Origin: an uncultured Prevotella sp.
GTDB lineage: Bacteria; Bacteroidota; Bacteroidia; Bacteroidales; Bacteroidaceae
Length of the DNA stretch: 20,201 bases
Direction: 5' to 3'
Assembly (NCBI GenBank): GCA_900548195.1
Contig: URJQ01000049.1
Span: 1-20,201 of the forward strand
The notes beneath the pieces are model-generated. The model saw only the letters and a list, made by a program, of their open reading frames with translations, did not search any database and was not told the origin of the DNA. Position numbers and translations under genes: made by a program. Shown here piece after piece: positions 13,701 to 20,201 of this stretch. Within the stretch, counting starts at the first letter, position 1. Every line of letters starts with the position of its first letter.

Positions 13701-16292
13701 GTAAGAGTCGTGCTTTGAGGAGCCAAACTGCACATAGACTGGTTTTCCTTTCTCCGAAGAGAACCTGTTAGAGGAGAGATAATACCAGTCGGGAGTGCTG
13801 ATTACAGGACGCTTATCGTCCATGCTGAAGATGACAAACGACTGCTTTATGGTGTCCTTCTCACAGATAGCGAGCAAGGAATGCACGCCAGAAGCGAGGT
13901 TGCGAGGCAGAGTAAATGCCTTGCCTACCTCAACGTCACTGATTTTTCTGCCGTCAACAGCGACGGAGACGATTCCTTCTATCTCCGTTCCTGCCTGATT
14001 ACGGCGAGTGAAAGTGACGGTATTGACAGAATCACGAAGCATCATCTCCTTGAGATTGGAGGTGAGGATAGACTCACGATTGCTGATAGGGAGGGACAAT
14101 GAGGCTGAATGTGACTCGCCGGCAATGTCTGTCACTGTGGCTTCAGCCACGATGTCATAGAATCTTGGCGGACAAATCCACCAGCGACCTGCTTGCTTAG
14201 CCTCGTCAGAAGCATTGTCTTCTGGCATCAGCATCGGCATTCTTATCTCGAAATTGCCCTGCATATCCGTGGTCACAGTGTCGGAGAGGAGCACGTTATT
14301 GCCTTCTCCCGTCATTCTCCACCACCATGATTGCTGTCTCTTTACATTATATACCACCCTCGCATTGCCCAGAGGCGCACCGCTATATGCCTTTGCCGTA
14401 CCCTTGACAGTGATGGTATCTCCCTGACGGTAATTGATTTTCGGGCGTGGGATGCTCACCTCAAACGTAGGGCGGACATACTCTTCCACGCGAAAACTCT
14501 CCGATCCGCTTGCCGTGCGGATGTGGAAAAGTCCGCTGAGAGTCTTCTCCGGAAGGGTAAATTCGGTTGCAGCTACGCCGTATTCATTGGTCATCACGGT
14601 GGCTTCACCGATGTTATTGTAATTAGCATCGTAGAGACCCACTTTGACATTCTCACCTGCCTCGACAGCTGTCTCAATGCCTTTTGTCACATTATAGGCA
14701 AGCAATGAGACGTGAACAGTCTGTCCTGGGCGATAGATACCACGGTCGGTGAAGATAGTATGACGGATAACGCTACCATTATTACGGTAAATGCTATTGA
14801 AATTATTATATATAGAAGCACTTAGAAGTGCCTTATCATCGTCCTTCGTGGCTGAAACATAGCAATTAAAACTGCCTTTTCCCAGCACGCACTCGCCCTT
14901 GGAGTCGGTGGTATAGACGGCTTCCTTGTCGTTCTTGGAAGTCTTTACATATAGCTTTGCGGCAGGAACCGGTTTTCCTGTCGTAGCACTGACCACCACA
15001 TAGCGCATCTCCTTGGCAGAGAGAGGGAGGCTGATGACCTTCAAATCCGTGACAAAGAGTAGGAAATCCGTATAATTATACTTCTTTCCGTCGCAAGTCA
15101 TGGAGACATAATACGTGCCAAGTGGCAGGCTGCCGAGGCAGACAGAGTCCTTGAACACCTCATATTCCTGATGCTTTCCAAAGTCTTTCTCCACCTTGCG
15201 TGCCTGCGAATTGACGAGGTAAGACTTGATGGAAGCATACTTCCTGGTGCGGGAAACCGTCTCAAGTACGCTCTTCGGACAGTTTCTGACAGGAGTAATG
15301 GCAAACTGAGCCTTGGAGATATTCCTCACCTTAAAGAGGTCAACCATCACATTCTGTGCAGGACGGAAGGTCTCTGCCGGCAATGTGAATCGCACTTCAG
15401 GTACTGTGAGGAAATTTCTCTCATTGTGAAGATAGTCTATTTCCTGCCATTTAGCCCATTTAGATAATGCCTCGTCAGTCCATTTCACCTTTTCTTCGGC
15501 AGAGAAATCAGCGGAAACCATCAAGTCATACTTCTTTATTGCGAGAGCGCCACACTCTTGCAAGTCGGCAAAAAGGGCGATAAGAGAGTCTGCGCGAGCC
15601 ACAAGAGCCTTGTCGCTACGATAACCATCGATGGAATTACCGAGCATTCTTGCAGAGGCAATGCAGGCTGCTTTGCGATTGCCAGACTGTAGATAATAGT
15701 CGATGAGTGGCTCGTAATCATTTAAAGTGGAAGCAATCAGACTGATAAGGTCGTGATTGAAGTATCTGCTTCCTTCGCGCTGCAACACTAAAGGCGTGAA
15801 ATCCTTGACGGCATCATTACGAGTTAGTTGTGCGGCTATGGTCTTGTCGGCAAGCAATTCCGCAACAAGACTCTTGCCTTCGTTTTTCTTTCCGAAGCCA
15901 CGGTAGGCGTTGTAGAGTCCCAGACTGTCAATTTTCAGTCCGTTACTATTCTCCATCTCACGCATTGCAACATAAAACATGAGAGAAGCTATGCGGTCAC
16001 TCTTGCGCAGTTGGGTGGCTTTCGTCTGTATTCTTGCTATGGTATTACTTACCGAATCGGCAGATATCTGCTGCTGATAAATAATTTGCGAAAATAGGGA
16101 GGCAATGAGATGACCATACTGTTTCTCTTTGACAGCCTTGCTTTCTACCTGCCTAAGAGCTACGAGAGTAGTCTTAGGGCGGTCCTGTTTGCTTGCTTTA
16201 TCGACTTGTGCCCACAGTGACGAGAAAGTCTGTGCCGGCAATTCTATCGCCAGCAAGAGGCTTATTGCAACTATAGAAAGTAATTTCTTCAT
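10749..16292 (-). CDS. Giant secreted alpha-2-macroglobulin-like protein, thioester site lost
   Basis: The protein has 1847 residues. A signal peptide (MKKLLSIVAISLLLAIELPAQ) without a lipobox Cys leads into a long helical and macroglobulin-repeat N-terminus. A carboxypeptidase-regulatory-like module lies near 430-480. The MG hallmark TDRGIYRPGQTVH is near 517. The A2M hallmark ESVTTWRFLAFANDKDMRFG is near 1135. The alpha/alpha toroid with GGFSWWKG is near 1424, and a terminal receptor-binding-like MG domain ends in YAPEFAGRT. Where active family members have CxEQ followed by a few residues and YYAN, this one has SDDNAISLVASYYAN near 1325, so no thioester Cys or Gln. It therefore cannot trap proteases covalently. 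Periplasmic protease trapping by a non-covalent route, or structural protection of the envelope, are possible roles. A penicillin-binding protein 1C partner gene, common in proteobacteria, is absent. Confidence 0.9.
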   Translation of the reverse strand: MKKLLSIVAISLLLAIELPAQTFSSLWAQVDKASKQDRPKTTLVALRQVESKAVKEKQYGHLIASLFSQIIYQQQISADSVSNTIARIQTKATQLRKSDRIASLMFYVAMREMENSNGLKIDSLGLYNAYRGFGKKNEGKSLVAELLADKTIAAQLTRNDAVKDFTPLVLQREGSRYFNHDLISLIASTLNDYEPLIDYYLQSGNRKAACIASARMLGNSIDGYRSDKALVARADSLIALFADLQECGALAIKKYDLMVSADFSAEEKVKWTDEALSKWAKWQEIDYLHNERNFLTVPEVRFTLPAETFRPAQNVMVDLFKVRNISKAQFAITPVRNCPKSVLETVSRTRKYASIKSYLVNSQARKVEKDFGKHQEYEVFKDSVCLGSLPLGTYYVSMTCDGKKYNYTDFLLFVTDLKVISLPLSAKEMRYVVVSATTGKPVPAAKLYVKTSKNDKEAVYTTDSKGECVLGKGSFNCYVSATKDDDKALLSASIYNNFNSIYRNNGSVIRHTIFTDRGIYRPGQTVHVSLLAYNVTKGIETAVEAGENVKVGLYDANYNNIGEATVMTNEYGVAATEFTLPEKTLSGLFHIRTASGSESFRVEEYVRPTFEVSIPRPKINYRQGDTITVKGTAKAYSGAPLGNARVVYNVKRQQSWWWRMTGEGNNVLLSDTVTTDMQGNFEIRMPMLMPEDNASDEAKQAGRWWICPPRFYDIVAEATVTDIAGESHSASLSLPISNRESILTSNLKEMMLRDSVNTVTFTRRNQAGTEIEGIVSVAVDGRKISDVEVGKAFTLPRNLASGVHSLLAICEKDTIKQSFVIFSMDDKRPVISTPDWYYLSSNRFSSEKGKPVYVQFGSSKHDSYAYYALFSGDKVLESGAVKIDSSLVTRQFEYKAEYGDGVCLSLAWVRDGVLYEHSATITKPLADKSLSMKWTTFRNRLQPGQRETWTLSVTDSEGKPANANVMATLYDKSLEAITPFSWHFSDPRHIHVASQSWQTAFRFYPNNFHGYATYKHRDYTSLAFDALDRKYLSFGYIYCIEEVSRPLMRSSAKQSVGFSNMGMALKAKEEMAVPIIELHSEVVAEDVAEASEEQTGKDVALREKLGETAFFLSDVRTNADGVATLSFTLPESVTTWRFLAFANDKDMRFGMMKDEVVAQKQLMIQPRMPRFLREGDKCSVPASIANLTEKVLDVKVRLMLLDAETGESVAIYNNKVEVKPGESSAVNFDIDSNGLEGKMLVAKWIADAGTFSDGEQHYLPVLSAKELMLDTRTFVLQSPGEKEVDIKSMLPLNAEKARLSVEYTDAPEWLLIQSLPQIAYASDDNAISLVASYYANTLASHIAKSNPDIAKAVRDWTQDYSSLESPLDKNEELRHTILAETPWVVNADSETAQRKMLYRLFDASLLASRQAFALQHLKALQLADGGFSWWKGMESSRYMTVAVTQTLLRLQAMVGEGNAYDGIITNAFRYLDKEIAKDVKYMKEAKRKKNEPWLSSFDLDYLYCRALYNGKMSASVKADIDFMMAYIVKNTRYLDMQSKAGAAIILSRFGNKKAADEYLQSIIEHTVYKEDMGRYFDSYRAAYSWADYRIPTQTSVIEAIKALRPEQRQTISEMQRWLLQSKRTQAWDTPVNAINAIYAFLGPDFALRHGMQAEITLGTETLKPDTYASALGYEKVSTPLDNHSAFSSLSSAVAPSLKIEKKSDGESWANVYLQYVVPASDAKDAANGISIRRELSSKALKVGDKVTVTITITADRDYDFVTVTDHRPACLEPVNQLSGYRNGCYQVMRDSQSQYHFSKMAKGKHVITTEYYVSRAGDFTAGTATVQCAYAPEFAGRTAGKTISSRK

Positions 16293-16299
16293 ATCATGT

Positions 16300-16306
16300 C
16301 CTCCTT
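16300..16306 (-). promoter_or_regulatory. Strong Shine-Dalgarno before the macroglobulin gene
   Basis: The minus strand reads AAGGAGG, then 7 bases, then ATG. A full anti-SD match at ideal spacing is unusual in Bacteroidetes, and the other genes in this window show A-rich leaders instead. It also fixes the start at 16292, since the nearer ATG at 16297 is out of frame and meets a stop at once. Confidence 0.6.
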
Positions 16307-16310
16307 ATTT

Positions 16311-16483
16311 TCGTGGTGTTTGGTTGCTTTAAGATTGGCGTTGGTTGTGGGATGATGGTAACCAACGGTAAAAGCCGTTGGCACAGTGGCGGACTGTTGA
16401 GATTCTTTTCATTCAAACCTACAACCGATAACCAAAAACCGACAAGCAACAACCGATAACCAACAACCAACAACCGCCAACCC
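16311..16483. repeat. Low-complexity spacer with GGTTG and CAACC arms around a REP variant
   Basis: T/G-rich words such as GTTTGGTTGC and GCGTTGGTTGTGG (16317-16350) face A/C-rich words such as CCGATAACCAAAAACC and CCAACAACCAACAACC (16424-16475). The two sides are broadly complementary. The REP variant E (16359-16395) sits at the centre. The block follows the mrp stop and precedes the macroglobulin start. I see no promoter box. Confidence 0.5.
16359..16395. repeat. REP-like palindromic repeat, variant copy E
   Basis: The tail CACAGTGGCGGACT matches copies A and D with one substitution, but the stem is CCAACG/CGTTGG instead of CCGCCG/CGGCGG. Two stem base pairs have changed on both sides together, so the palindrome is kept while its sequence differs. 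The loop is GTAAAAGC. Confidence 0.65.
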
Positions 16484-17581
16484 TTACTTCGTTCCTACTA
16501 TCTGCGTTGGAGCCTGCTCCTTGTTTCTGCGATTGACTACAGTCACAACGCTTTGAGCAAGAGCGATGAAAGCCTGGCCTGTTGGTGAGGCTACATCGAG
16601 AGCGGCAGGTGTACCTGTATCGCCATTTTCGCAGATTCCCTGTACCAATGGTATCTGAGCAAGAAGAGGCACATTCATCTCCTTAGCGAGATTCTTGCAT
16701 CCTTCCTTTCCGAAGATGTAGTAACGATTCTCTGGCAGTTCAGCAGGAGTAAACCAAGCCATATTCTCCACGAGTCCGAGGATAGGCACATTGACCTTGT
16801 CATTGGTGTACATATCTATACCCTTGCGTGCATCTGCCAGTGCCACCTGCTGCGGAGTGCTGACGATAATGGCTCCTGTGATAGCGAGAGTCTGAAGCAA
16901 TGAGAGATGAATATCGCTGGTGCCAGGAGGTGTATCGAGGATGAAAAAGTCGAGATCGCCCCAGTCTGCGTCAGCGATGAGCTGCTTGAGAGCGGAGCAA
17001 GCCATGCCACCGCGCCACAATGTAGCTGTATCTTTATTGACGAAGAAACCGATACTGAGCAGTTTCACGCCATACTGTTCCACCGGAACGATGAGTTGAC
17101 GGCCATCCTTTTCCTCTGCCCAAGGGCGTGCATCCTCCACATTAAACATCTTAGGCATTGAAGGACCGAAGATGTCGGTATCGAGAAGTCCTACCTTATA
17201 GCCGAGACGAGCGAGCGAAATAGCGAGATTAGCAGAGACGGTGCTCTTGCCCACTCCACCTTTACCAGAACTTACAGCGATGATATTCTTCACCTGTGGG
17301 AGAAGCTTACCCACCTCTGGACGTGGCGCAGACTTATATTCGAGTTCGATTTCCACCTCAACCTCTTTGCCTACATAATAGTGGATGGCAGCCTCAGCCG
17401 CCTTGACAGTGGATTTGAGGAATGGGTCAGTATCGCGAGGGAAGATGAGTACTATCTTCACCTTGTTACCATTGATGCTTGGAGTGTCGGCGAGCATCTC
17501 GCTCTCTATCAGATTTTTCTTCGTTCCAGCGTAAGTCACGGTCGCCAAGGCGTCAGTGATGAGTTTGGGATATAATGTCAT
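16484..17581 (-). CDS. mrp: Mrp/NBP35-family Fe-S cluster carrier ATPase
   Basis: The start at 17581 gives 365 residues. Residues 1-80 form a MIP18/DUF59-like domain. The deviant Walker A SGKGGVGKS lies at 105-113, followed by LLDTDIFGPSMP (about 133-144), the LDTPPGTSDIHL segment and the ENMAWF motif. The family binds a [4Fe-4S] cluster between two subunits and passes it to target apoproteins. The CxxC used for this in many homologues is not visible here, but the segment after ENMAWF (TPAELPENRYYIFGKEGC) resembles that of other Bacteroidetes forms. The frame is open 12 codons further to 17617, but that start would overlap the -7 box at 17615-17622, so I choose the downstream Met. The promoter is divergent from that of the tRNA. 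Confidence 0.92.
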   Translation of the reverse strand: MTLYPKLITDALATVTYAGTKKNLIESEMLADTPSINGNKVKIVLIFPRDTDPFLKSTVKAAEAAIHYYVGKEVEVEIELEYKSAPRPEVGKLLPQVKNIIAVSSGKGGVGKSTVSANLAISLARLGYKVGLLDTDIFGPSMPKMFNVEDARPWAEEKDGRQLIVPVEQYGVKLLSIGFFVNKDTATLWRGGMACSALKQLIADADWGDLDFFILDTPPGTSDIHLSLLQTLAITGAIIVSTPQQVALADARKGIDMYTNDKVNVPILGLVENMAWFTPAELPENRYYIFGKEGCKNLAKEMNVPLLAQIPLVQGICENGDTGTPAALDVASPTGQAFIALAQSVVTVVNRRNKEQAPTQIVGTK

Positions 17582-17614
17582 GATTTCATTTATTTTGTTT
17601 TGTTTTACAATGTG

Positions 17615-17622
17615 CAAAGATA
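17615..17622 (-). promoter_or_regulatory. -7 promoter box of mrp
   Basis: The minus strand reads TATCTTTG, a perfect TAnnTTTG match, 33 bases before the mrp start codon. The -33 region is weak: TTAGG stands where TTTG is expected. Transcription would begin near 17608. Confidence 0.55.
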
Positions 17623-17803
17623 CAAAGAAATCGGGAATACACCTAATTTATATAGTGAAAAGAAATTAAAAGCCACGCCTATACGTTTCGTCTGGAGGCA
17701 TTTCCAGCAAACAAGAGATGGAAGAAAGAGAGGTGCGAAAGTACTTTCATAAATGCAGAAAAAGAGGAAAAGAAATAAAAAAATCAAAGAAATCGACGAA
17801 ATA

Positions 17804-17835
17804 TTTGGTCAATTCAGAAATAATTCGTACCTTTG
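17804..17835 (+). promoter_or_regulatory. Promoter of tRNA-Leu, textbook Bacteroidetes -33/-7
   Basis: TTTG (17804-17807) and TACCTTTG (17828-17835) are separated by 20 bases, matching the Bacteroidetes housekeeping consensus TTTG-N19-21-TAnnTTTG. Transcription should start near 17842, about 40 bases before the mature tRNA. Apart from this promoter and that of mrp, the spacer 17582-17882 holds nothing I recognise. Confidence 0.8.
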
Positions 17836-17882
17836 CATCCGCAATTCAGAAATGAAGAGCTAAGCACTTAAAAAATGCAACT

Positions 17883-17966
17883 GGAGAGGTGGCGGAATTG
17901 GTAGACGCGCTACTTTGAGGGGGTAGTGTCAATTGTGACGTGGGAGTTCGAGTCTCCTCCTCTTCA
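17883..17966 (+). tRNA. tRNA-Leu (anticodon GAG)
   Basis: The gene is 84 nt, with the acceptor stem GGAGAGG/CCTCTTC (one G-U pair) and discriminator A at 17966. The D-arm contains the AATTGGTAGACGCGC stretch typical of tRNA-Leu. The anticodon stem CTACT/GGTAG closes the loop TTGAGGG, giving anticodon GAG for CUU/CUC codons. The long variable arm (TGTCAATTGTGACG) marks it as a class II tRNA. The T-arm is GGGAG-TTCGAGT-CTCCT. CCA is not encoded. It is the only plus-strand gene in the window and has its own promoter and terminator. Confidence 0.97.
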
Positions 17967-18009
17967 CTTGCCCAACAAGGTGACAAAATATCATAATGAT
18001 TATTGATAC

Positions 18010-18045
18010 ATAACAGCTTCTCGAAAGGGAGGCTGTTATTTTTTT
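18010..18045 (+). terminator. Rho-independent terminator after tRNA-Leu
   Basis: A 13-bp stem (ATAACAGCTTCTC paired with GGGAGGCTGTTAT, two G-U wobbles) closes a GAAA tetraloop of the GNRA type. A run of seven T follows, 44 bases past the tRNA end. Confidence 0.9.
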
Positions 18046-18161
18046 ATTGTGCGTTTTGCTTCTTATAATTGTTCGATTTTCCTGTTTTTGCAAAAGCAAC
18101 AAAAGAGCCTTTGCAACCACTTGATTATGAATAGGTTGCAAAAGCATAGCTTTTACCGTGT

Positions 18162-18227
18162 AATAACTATGCTTTTACACTGTAATAACTATGCTTTTAC
18201 AACGCAATAACTATGCTTTTACAACGC
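18162..18227. repeat. Three 22-bp tandem repeats
   Basis: Three units begin AATAACTATGCTTTTACA. The second and third are identical and the first differs in its last four bases. Degenerate relatives flank them: GCAAAAGCATAG (18138-18149), which is nearly the reverse complement of the core, and GAAAGCTTAGCTATTGG after the array. The period equals about two helical turns. No frame is maintained. Together with the two terminator hairpins this accounts for most of the 398-bp spacer 17967-18364. Confidence 0.75.
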
Positions 18228-18244
18228 GAAAGCTTAGCTATTGG

Positions 18245-18271
18245 AAAATGATAGCAAAACTATCATTTTTT
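18245..18271. terminator. Hairpin between the convergent tRNA and glycosidase genes
   Basis: The stem AAAATGATAG/CTATCATTTT has a CAAAA loop and T/A runs on both sides, so it can act in both directions. It lies about 95 bases past the glycosidase stop. A second small hairpin, AGCCTTTTGAAAGGCT (18309-18324), lies closer to that stop but lacks a T-run. Confidence 0.55.
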
Positions 18272-18364
18272 GTTCTCTTTTTCCTTGCAGCTTTTTAGCA
18301 AAATCATCAGCCTTTTGAAAGGCTCATATCTGCATGGAATGCTTTTCAAAATCCTACTTTTTGC

Positions 18365-19858
18365 TTATTCCGTAAGGTCCTTTTTGCCTTTTTCCTTGAT
18401 AGGAACGAGGACGTTTTCCTGCTCCGCAGAGAGGTAATTCTTTTCCGCATCGACAGCAATCAGCACTCCATCATGCACCCCCGGTCTCGGATTCTGCTGA
18501 AGGCGGAAGGTTATCACCTTACTATCGTGCTTGCCGAGGTAAGTAAGATTGCCAGTGGAAGCATCCATCCACCATACGTTCTTTTGCTTTCCGGAGATTT
18601 TTCCGAGGTCGATATTCATGTTGCGCGAGGTGTAATTATATACCATCAGATAGTCGTTGCCTCGCGTTGCGATGAGTCTGTCGTAGCGTATTCCATTGTC
18701 TGAAGCGATAATCTGCTGATCGGGCACTCGCTCGAAGAATGGGAACGAGAGCATAAGTGCCTTGAGATACTTCATCTGCTGATAGCCAGCATCTTGCTGA
18801 GCTTCATACCATGTCTTTGACTTATCAGCATAAGCCACGGCATAGCCCGGTTTTGCCATCTGCATTATGGCATTATGACCATACGTATGACCGAAAGCAC
18901 CGGCAAAAACGTCCCAGTAAGCATAACGACGCACATCACTTGCCTGCCAGCGAGGTCCCTCCGGGAAATGCAATCCGATAGGTATGTCCTCATAGGATGG
19001 CTCGCCGTCGATGACTGGCTTTATCGGTTTGTAAGCCCATGTGGAATCTACGTACATCCAGCAGTCTTCCTCTGTATTGTCAGGAATTGGATAATCCTTG
19101 TTTCCCATACGCTGTCCGTAGGCACGATGTCCCGACTGGTACATATGGAAATCAATCCAAGGCGCCTGCGACCACCATTTTGCAGACGTGTAGCGACCGC
19201 GCGGATGGAAAGTCATAAGATGCTTTTTATCTATCGACTTAATGGTTTCTGCCAAGGCTGTCCACACTTCCGACTTGATATTTCCCTGAATATCTCCGCC
19301 GATAATCCAGATGATATTCGGAAAATTCTTGTATCTTTGAGCGAGGAATCTGCCGTAGGCTTTCGCTCCTGCCACGTCCATCGCACCGCCTTTCACGAGT
19401 CCGCCCCAGATGCAAACCATGCCGATGTAGATATTCTGACGCTCTGCCATGCGGATGATGTTATCCATGTGGTCCCAGTAATTGACAGTCAGAGGGTTAT
19501 TCATCATAGTAGTGGCAGATTGCTTTGATGATTTTGCCTTGTCGAAGCATGAGAAATCCCACGGTTTTTGCGGATTATTGGAGTATTGTCCGTAAGCATT
19601 CATCGCTGGAACGCCGTTCAGCACCTGCACCTGCACGACATTATATCCTGCCTTTGCAGCACGCGAGAGGTAGCCTCCTGCCTCATACTGGTCGAGTCTT
19701 TGTGGCAAAAGCCATCCTGTATCGCCAAGCCAGAAGAACGGAGTGCCGTCAGCATACTGCAGAAAACGATGATTTTCAGAAACTTTCAAGTCCCACACCT
19801 TGCCCATCATGGGTAGGGTCAGGACAGCAAGAAGAGTCAGGATGATTGATTTTTTCAT
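18365..19858 (-). CDS. GH140-type (DUF4038) secreted glycoside hydrolase
   Basis: The protein has 497 residues. A signal peptide (MKKSIILTLLAVLTLPMMGK) precedes a TIM-barrel DUF4038 domain (about 22-375) with the FFWLGDTGWLL opening motif, IIWIIGGD ending in Asp189 and KPVIDGEPSYE with Glu286. These two acids fit the positions of the catalytic pair in GH140 apiosidases, such as the Bacteroides enzyme acting on rhamnogalacturonan II. A C-terminal beta domain (about 385-475) resembles the putative collagen-binding domain PF12904 that usually accompanies DUF4038. No T9SS tail or lipobox is seen, so the enzyme is probably periplasmic. Cleavage of apiose-containing pectin side chains is the best guess; other furanosides are possible. 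It stands alone, with no SusC/D pair in view. Confidence 0.88.
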   Translation of the reverse strand: MKKSIILTLLAVLTLPMMGKVWDLKVSENHRFLQYADGTPFFWLGDTGWLLPQRLDQYEAGGYLSRAAKAGYNVVQVQVLNGVPAMNAYGQYSNNPQKPWDFSCFDKAKSSKQSATTMMNNPLTVNYWDHMDNIIRMAERQNIYIGMVCIWGGLVKGGAMDVAGAKAYGRFLAQRYKNFPNIIWIIGGDIQGNIKSEVWTALAETIKSIDKKHLMTFHPRGRYTSAKWWSQAPWIDFHMYQSGHRAYGQRMGNKDYPIPDNTEEDCWMYVDSTWAYKPIKPVIDGEPSYEDIPIGLHFPEGPRWQASDVRRYAYWDVFAGAFGHTYGHNAIMQMAKPGYAVAYADKSKTWYEAQQDAGYQQMKYLKALMLSFPFFERVPDQQIIASDNGIRYDRLIATRGNDYLMVYNYTSRNMNIDLGKISGKQKNVWWMDASTGNLTYLGKHDSKVITFRLQQNPRPGVHDGVLIAVDAEKNYLSAEQENVLVPIKEKGKKDLTE

Positions 19859-19968
19859 TTTGTATAGAGTTAGTTTTTATTGATTTCCTAAGAATGCACG
19901 ATACTTTACTGAGCATTTGGTTATTGTCTCGAAGGACGGAAATGCGTTACCCATCAAGAGAGAAATGC

Positions 19969-20201
19969 CGCAGTAGTTTTGATTGCGCGAATCATCTTGA
20001 GAGAGAGAAGCCACGGTAGATTTGATTACACGAATCATCTGGAGTAAGAAAAGCCACGGCAGATTTGATTACACGAATCATCTGGAGTAAGAAAAGCCAC
20101 GGCAGATTTGATTACACGAATCATCTGGAGTAAGAAAAGCCACGGCAGATTTGATTACACGAATCATCTGGAGTAAGAAAAGCCACGGCAGATTTGATTA
20201 C
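19969..20201. repeat. 43-bp tandem repeat array, continues past the window
   Basis: Units start at 19969 (diverged), 20012 (one substitution), 20055, 20098, 20141 (identical) and 20184 (cut by the edge). Each contains the inverted repeat TGATT-N5-AATCA, kept even in the diverged unit, where the centre changes from ACACG to GCGCG. The period is not a multiple of 3, so it is not coding. No variable spacers are present, so it is not a CRISPR array. The 110 bases between the array and the glycosidase start show no clear promoter box. Confidence 0.85.

Noticed and set aside
17582..17617. Upstream start for mrp
   Set aside because: The ATG at 17617 falls inside the -7 promoter box and would lie before the transcription start.
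17929..18147. 72-residue minus-strand frame over the tRNA end
   Set aside because: It overlaps the tRNA-Leu 3' half and its terminator; it is a shadow of the RNA gene.
18875..19528. 217-residue plus-strand open frame
   Set aside because: It lies wholly antisense to the glycosidase gene, whose motifs are clear, and its translation shows no domain pattern.
19969..20201. CRISPR array
   Set aside because: The repeats are contiguous and identical with no variable spacers, and there are no cas genes nearby.

Overview
The window looks like chromosomal DNA of a Bacteroidales bacterium, most likely Prevotella or a close relative. Several features point that way: TAnnTTTG-type promoter boxes, a type IX secretion sorting-domain fragment, an ECF sigma/anti-sigma locus flanked by DUF4252 genes, a GH140-type glycosidase, and intergenic spacers full of REP-like palindromes and low-complexity repeats. 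Every protein gene I can support is on the minus strand. The only plus-strand gene is a tRNA-Leu(GAG).

Layout from left to right. (1) 1-1890, an accessory-looking, AT-rich end: the start of a Cys/His-rich protein cut by the window edge, an orphan T9SS C-terminal sorting domain whose gene body is missing, and a Fic-domain protein with an N-terminal winged helix. The Fic protein lacks the catalytic His. The DNA upstream of it is full of AATCGG words and inverted repeats. (2) 1945-4365, a signalling operon read DUF4252 - ECF sigma - anti-sigma - (310-bp repeat-filled gap) - DUF4252, with an ECF-like promoter in front. (3) 4393-4755, a low-complexity quasi-palindrome carrying a 220-bp MITE with TA target duplications. 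(4) 4756-6487, a two-gene redox unit: a membrane-anchored nitroreductase and a NosR-like membrane protein with a predicted covalent-FMN domain. (5) 6603-10542, core metabolism: cmk, ispH, meaB and a secreted three-domain DUF1573/ASH-like protein, with meaB coupled to the latter by a TAATG overlap. (6) 10749-16292, a giant secreted alpha-2-macroglobulin-like protein whose thioester site has been lost. (7) 16484-17966, mrp and the divergent tRNA-Leu, each with a recognisable promoter. (8) 18365-20201, a GH140-type (DUF4038) glycosidase, with a 43-bp tandem array upstream of it that runs off the right edge.

The observations most worth following are these: the nitroreductase/flavinylated NosR-like pair, which may be an extracytosolic electron-transfer module; the His-less Fic protein with a probable self-operator; the REP-like palindromes whose stems show compensatory base changes; the MITE; and the thioester-less macroglobulin. 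Product names come from reading motifs by eye. No database search was possible.
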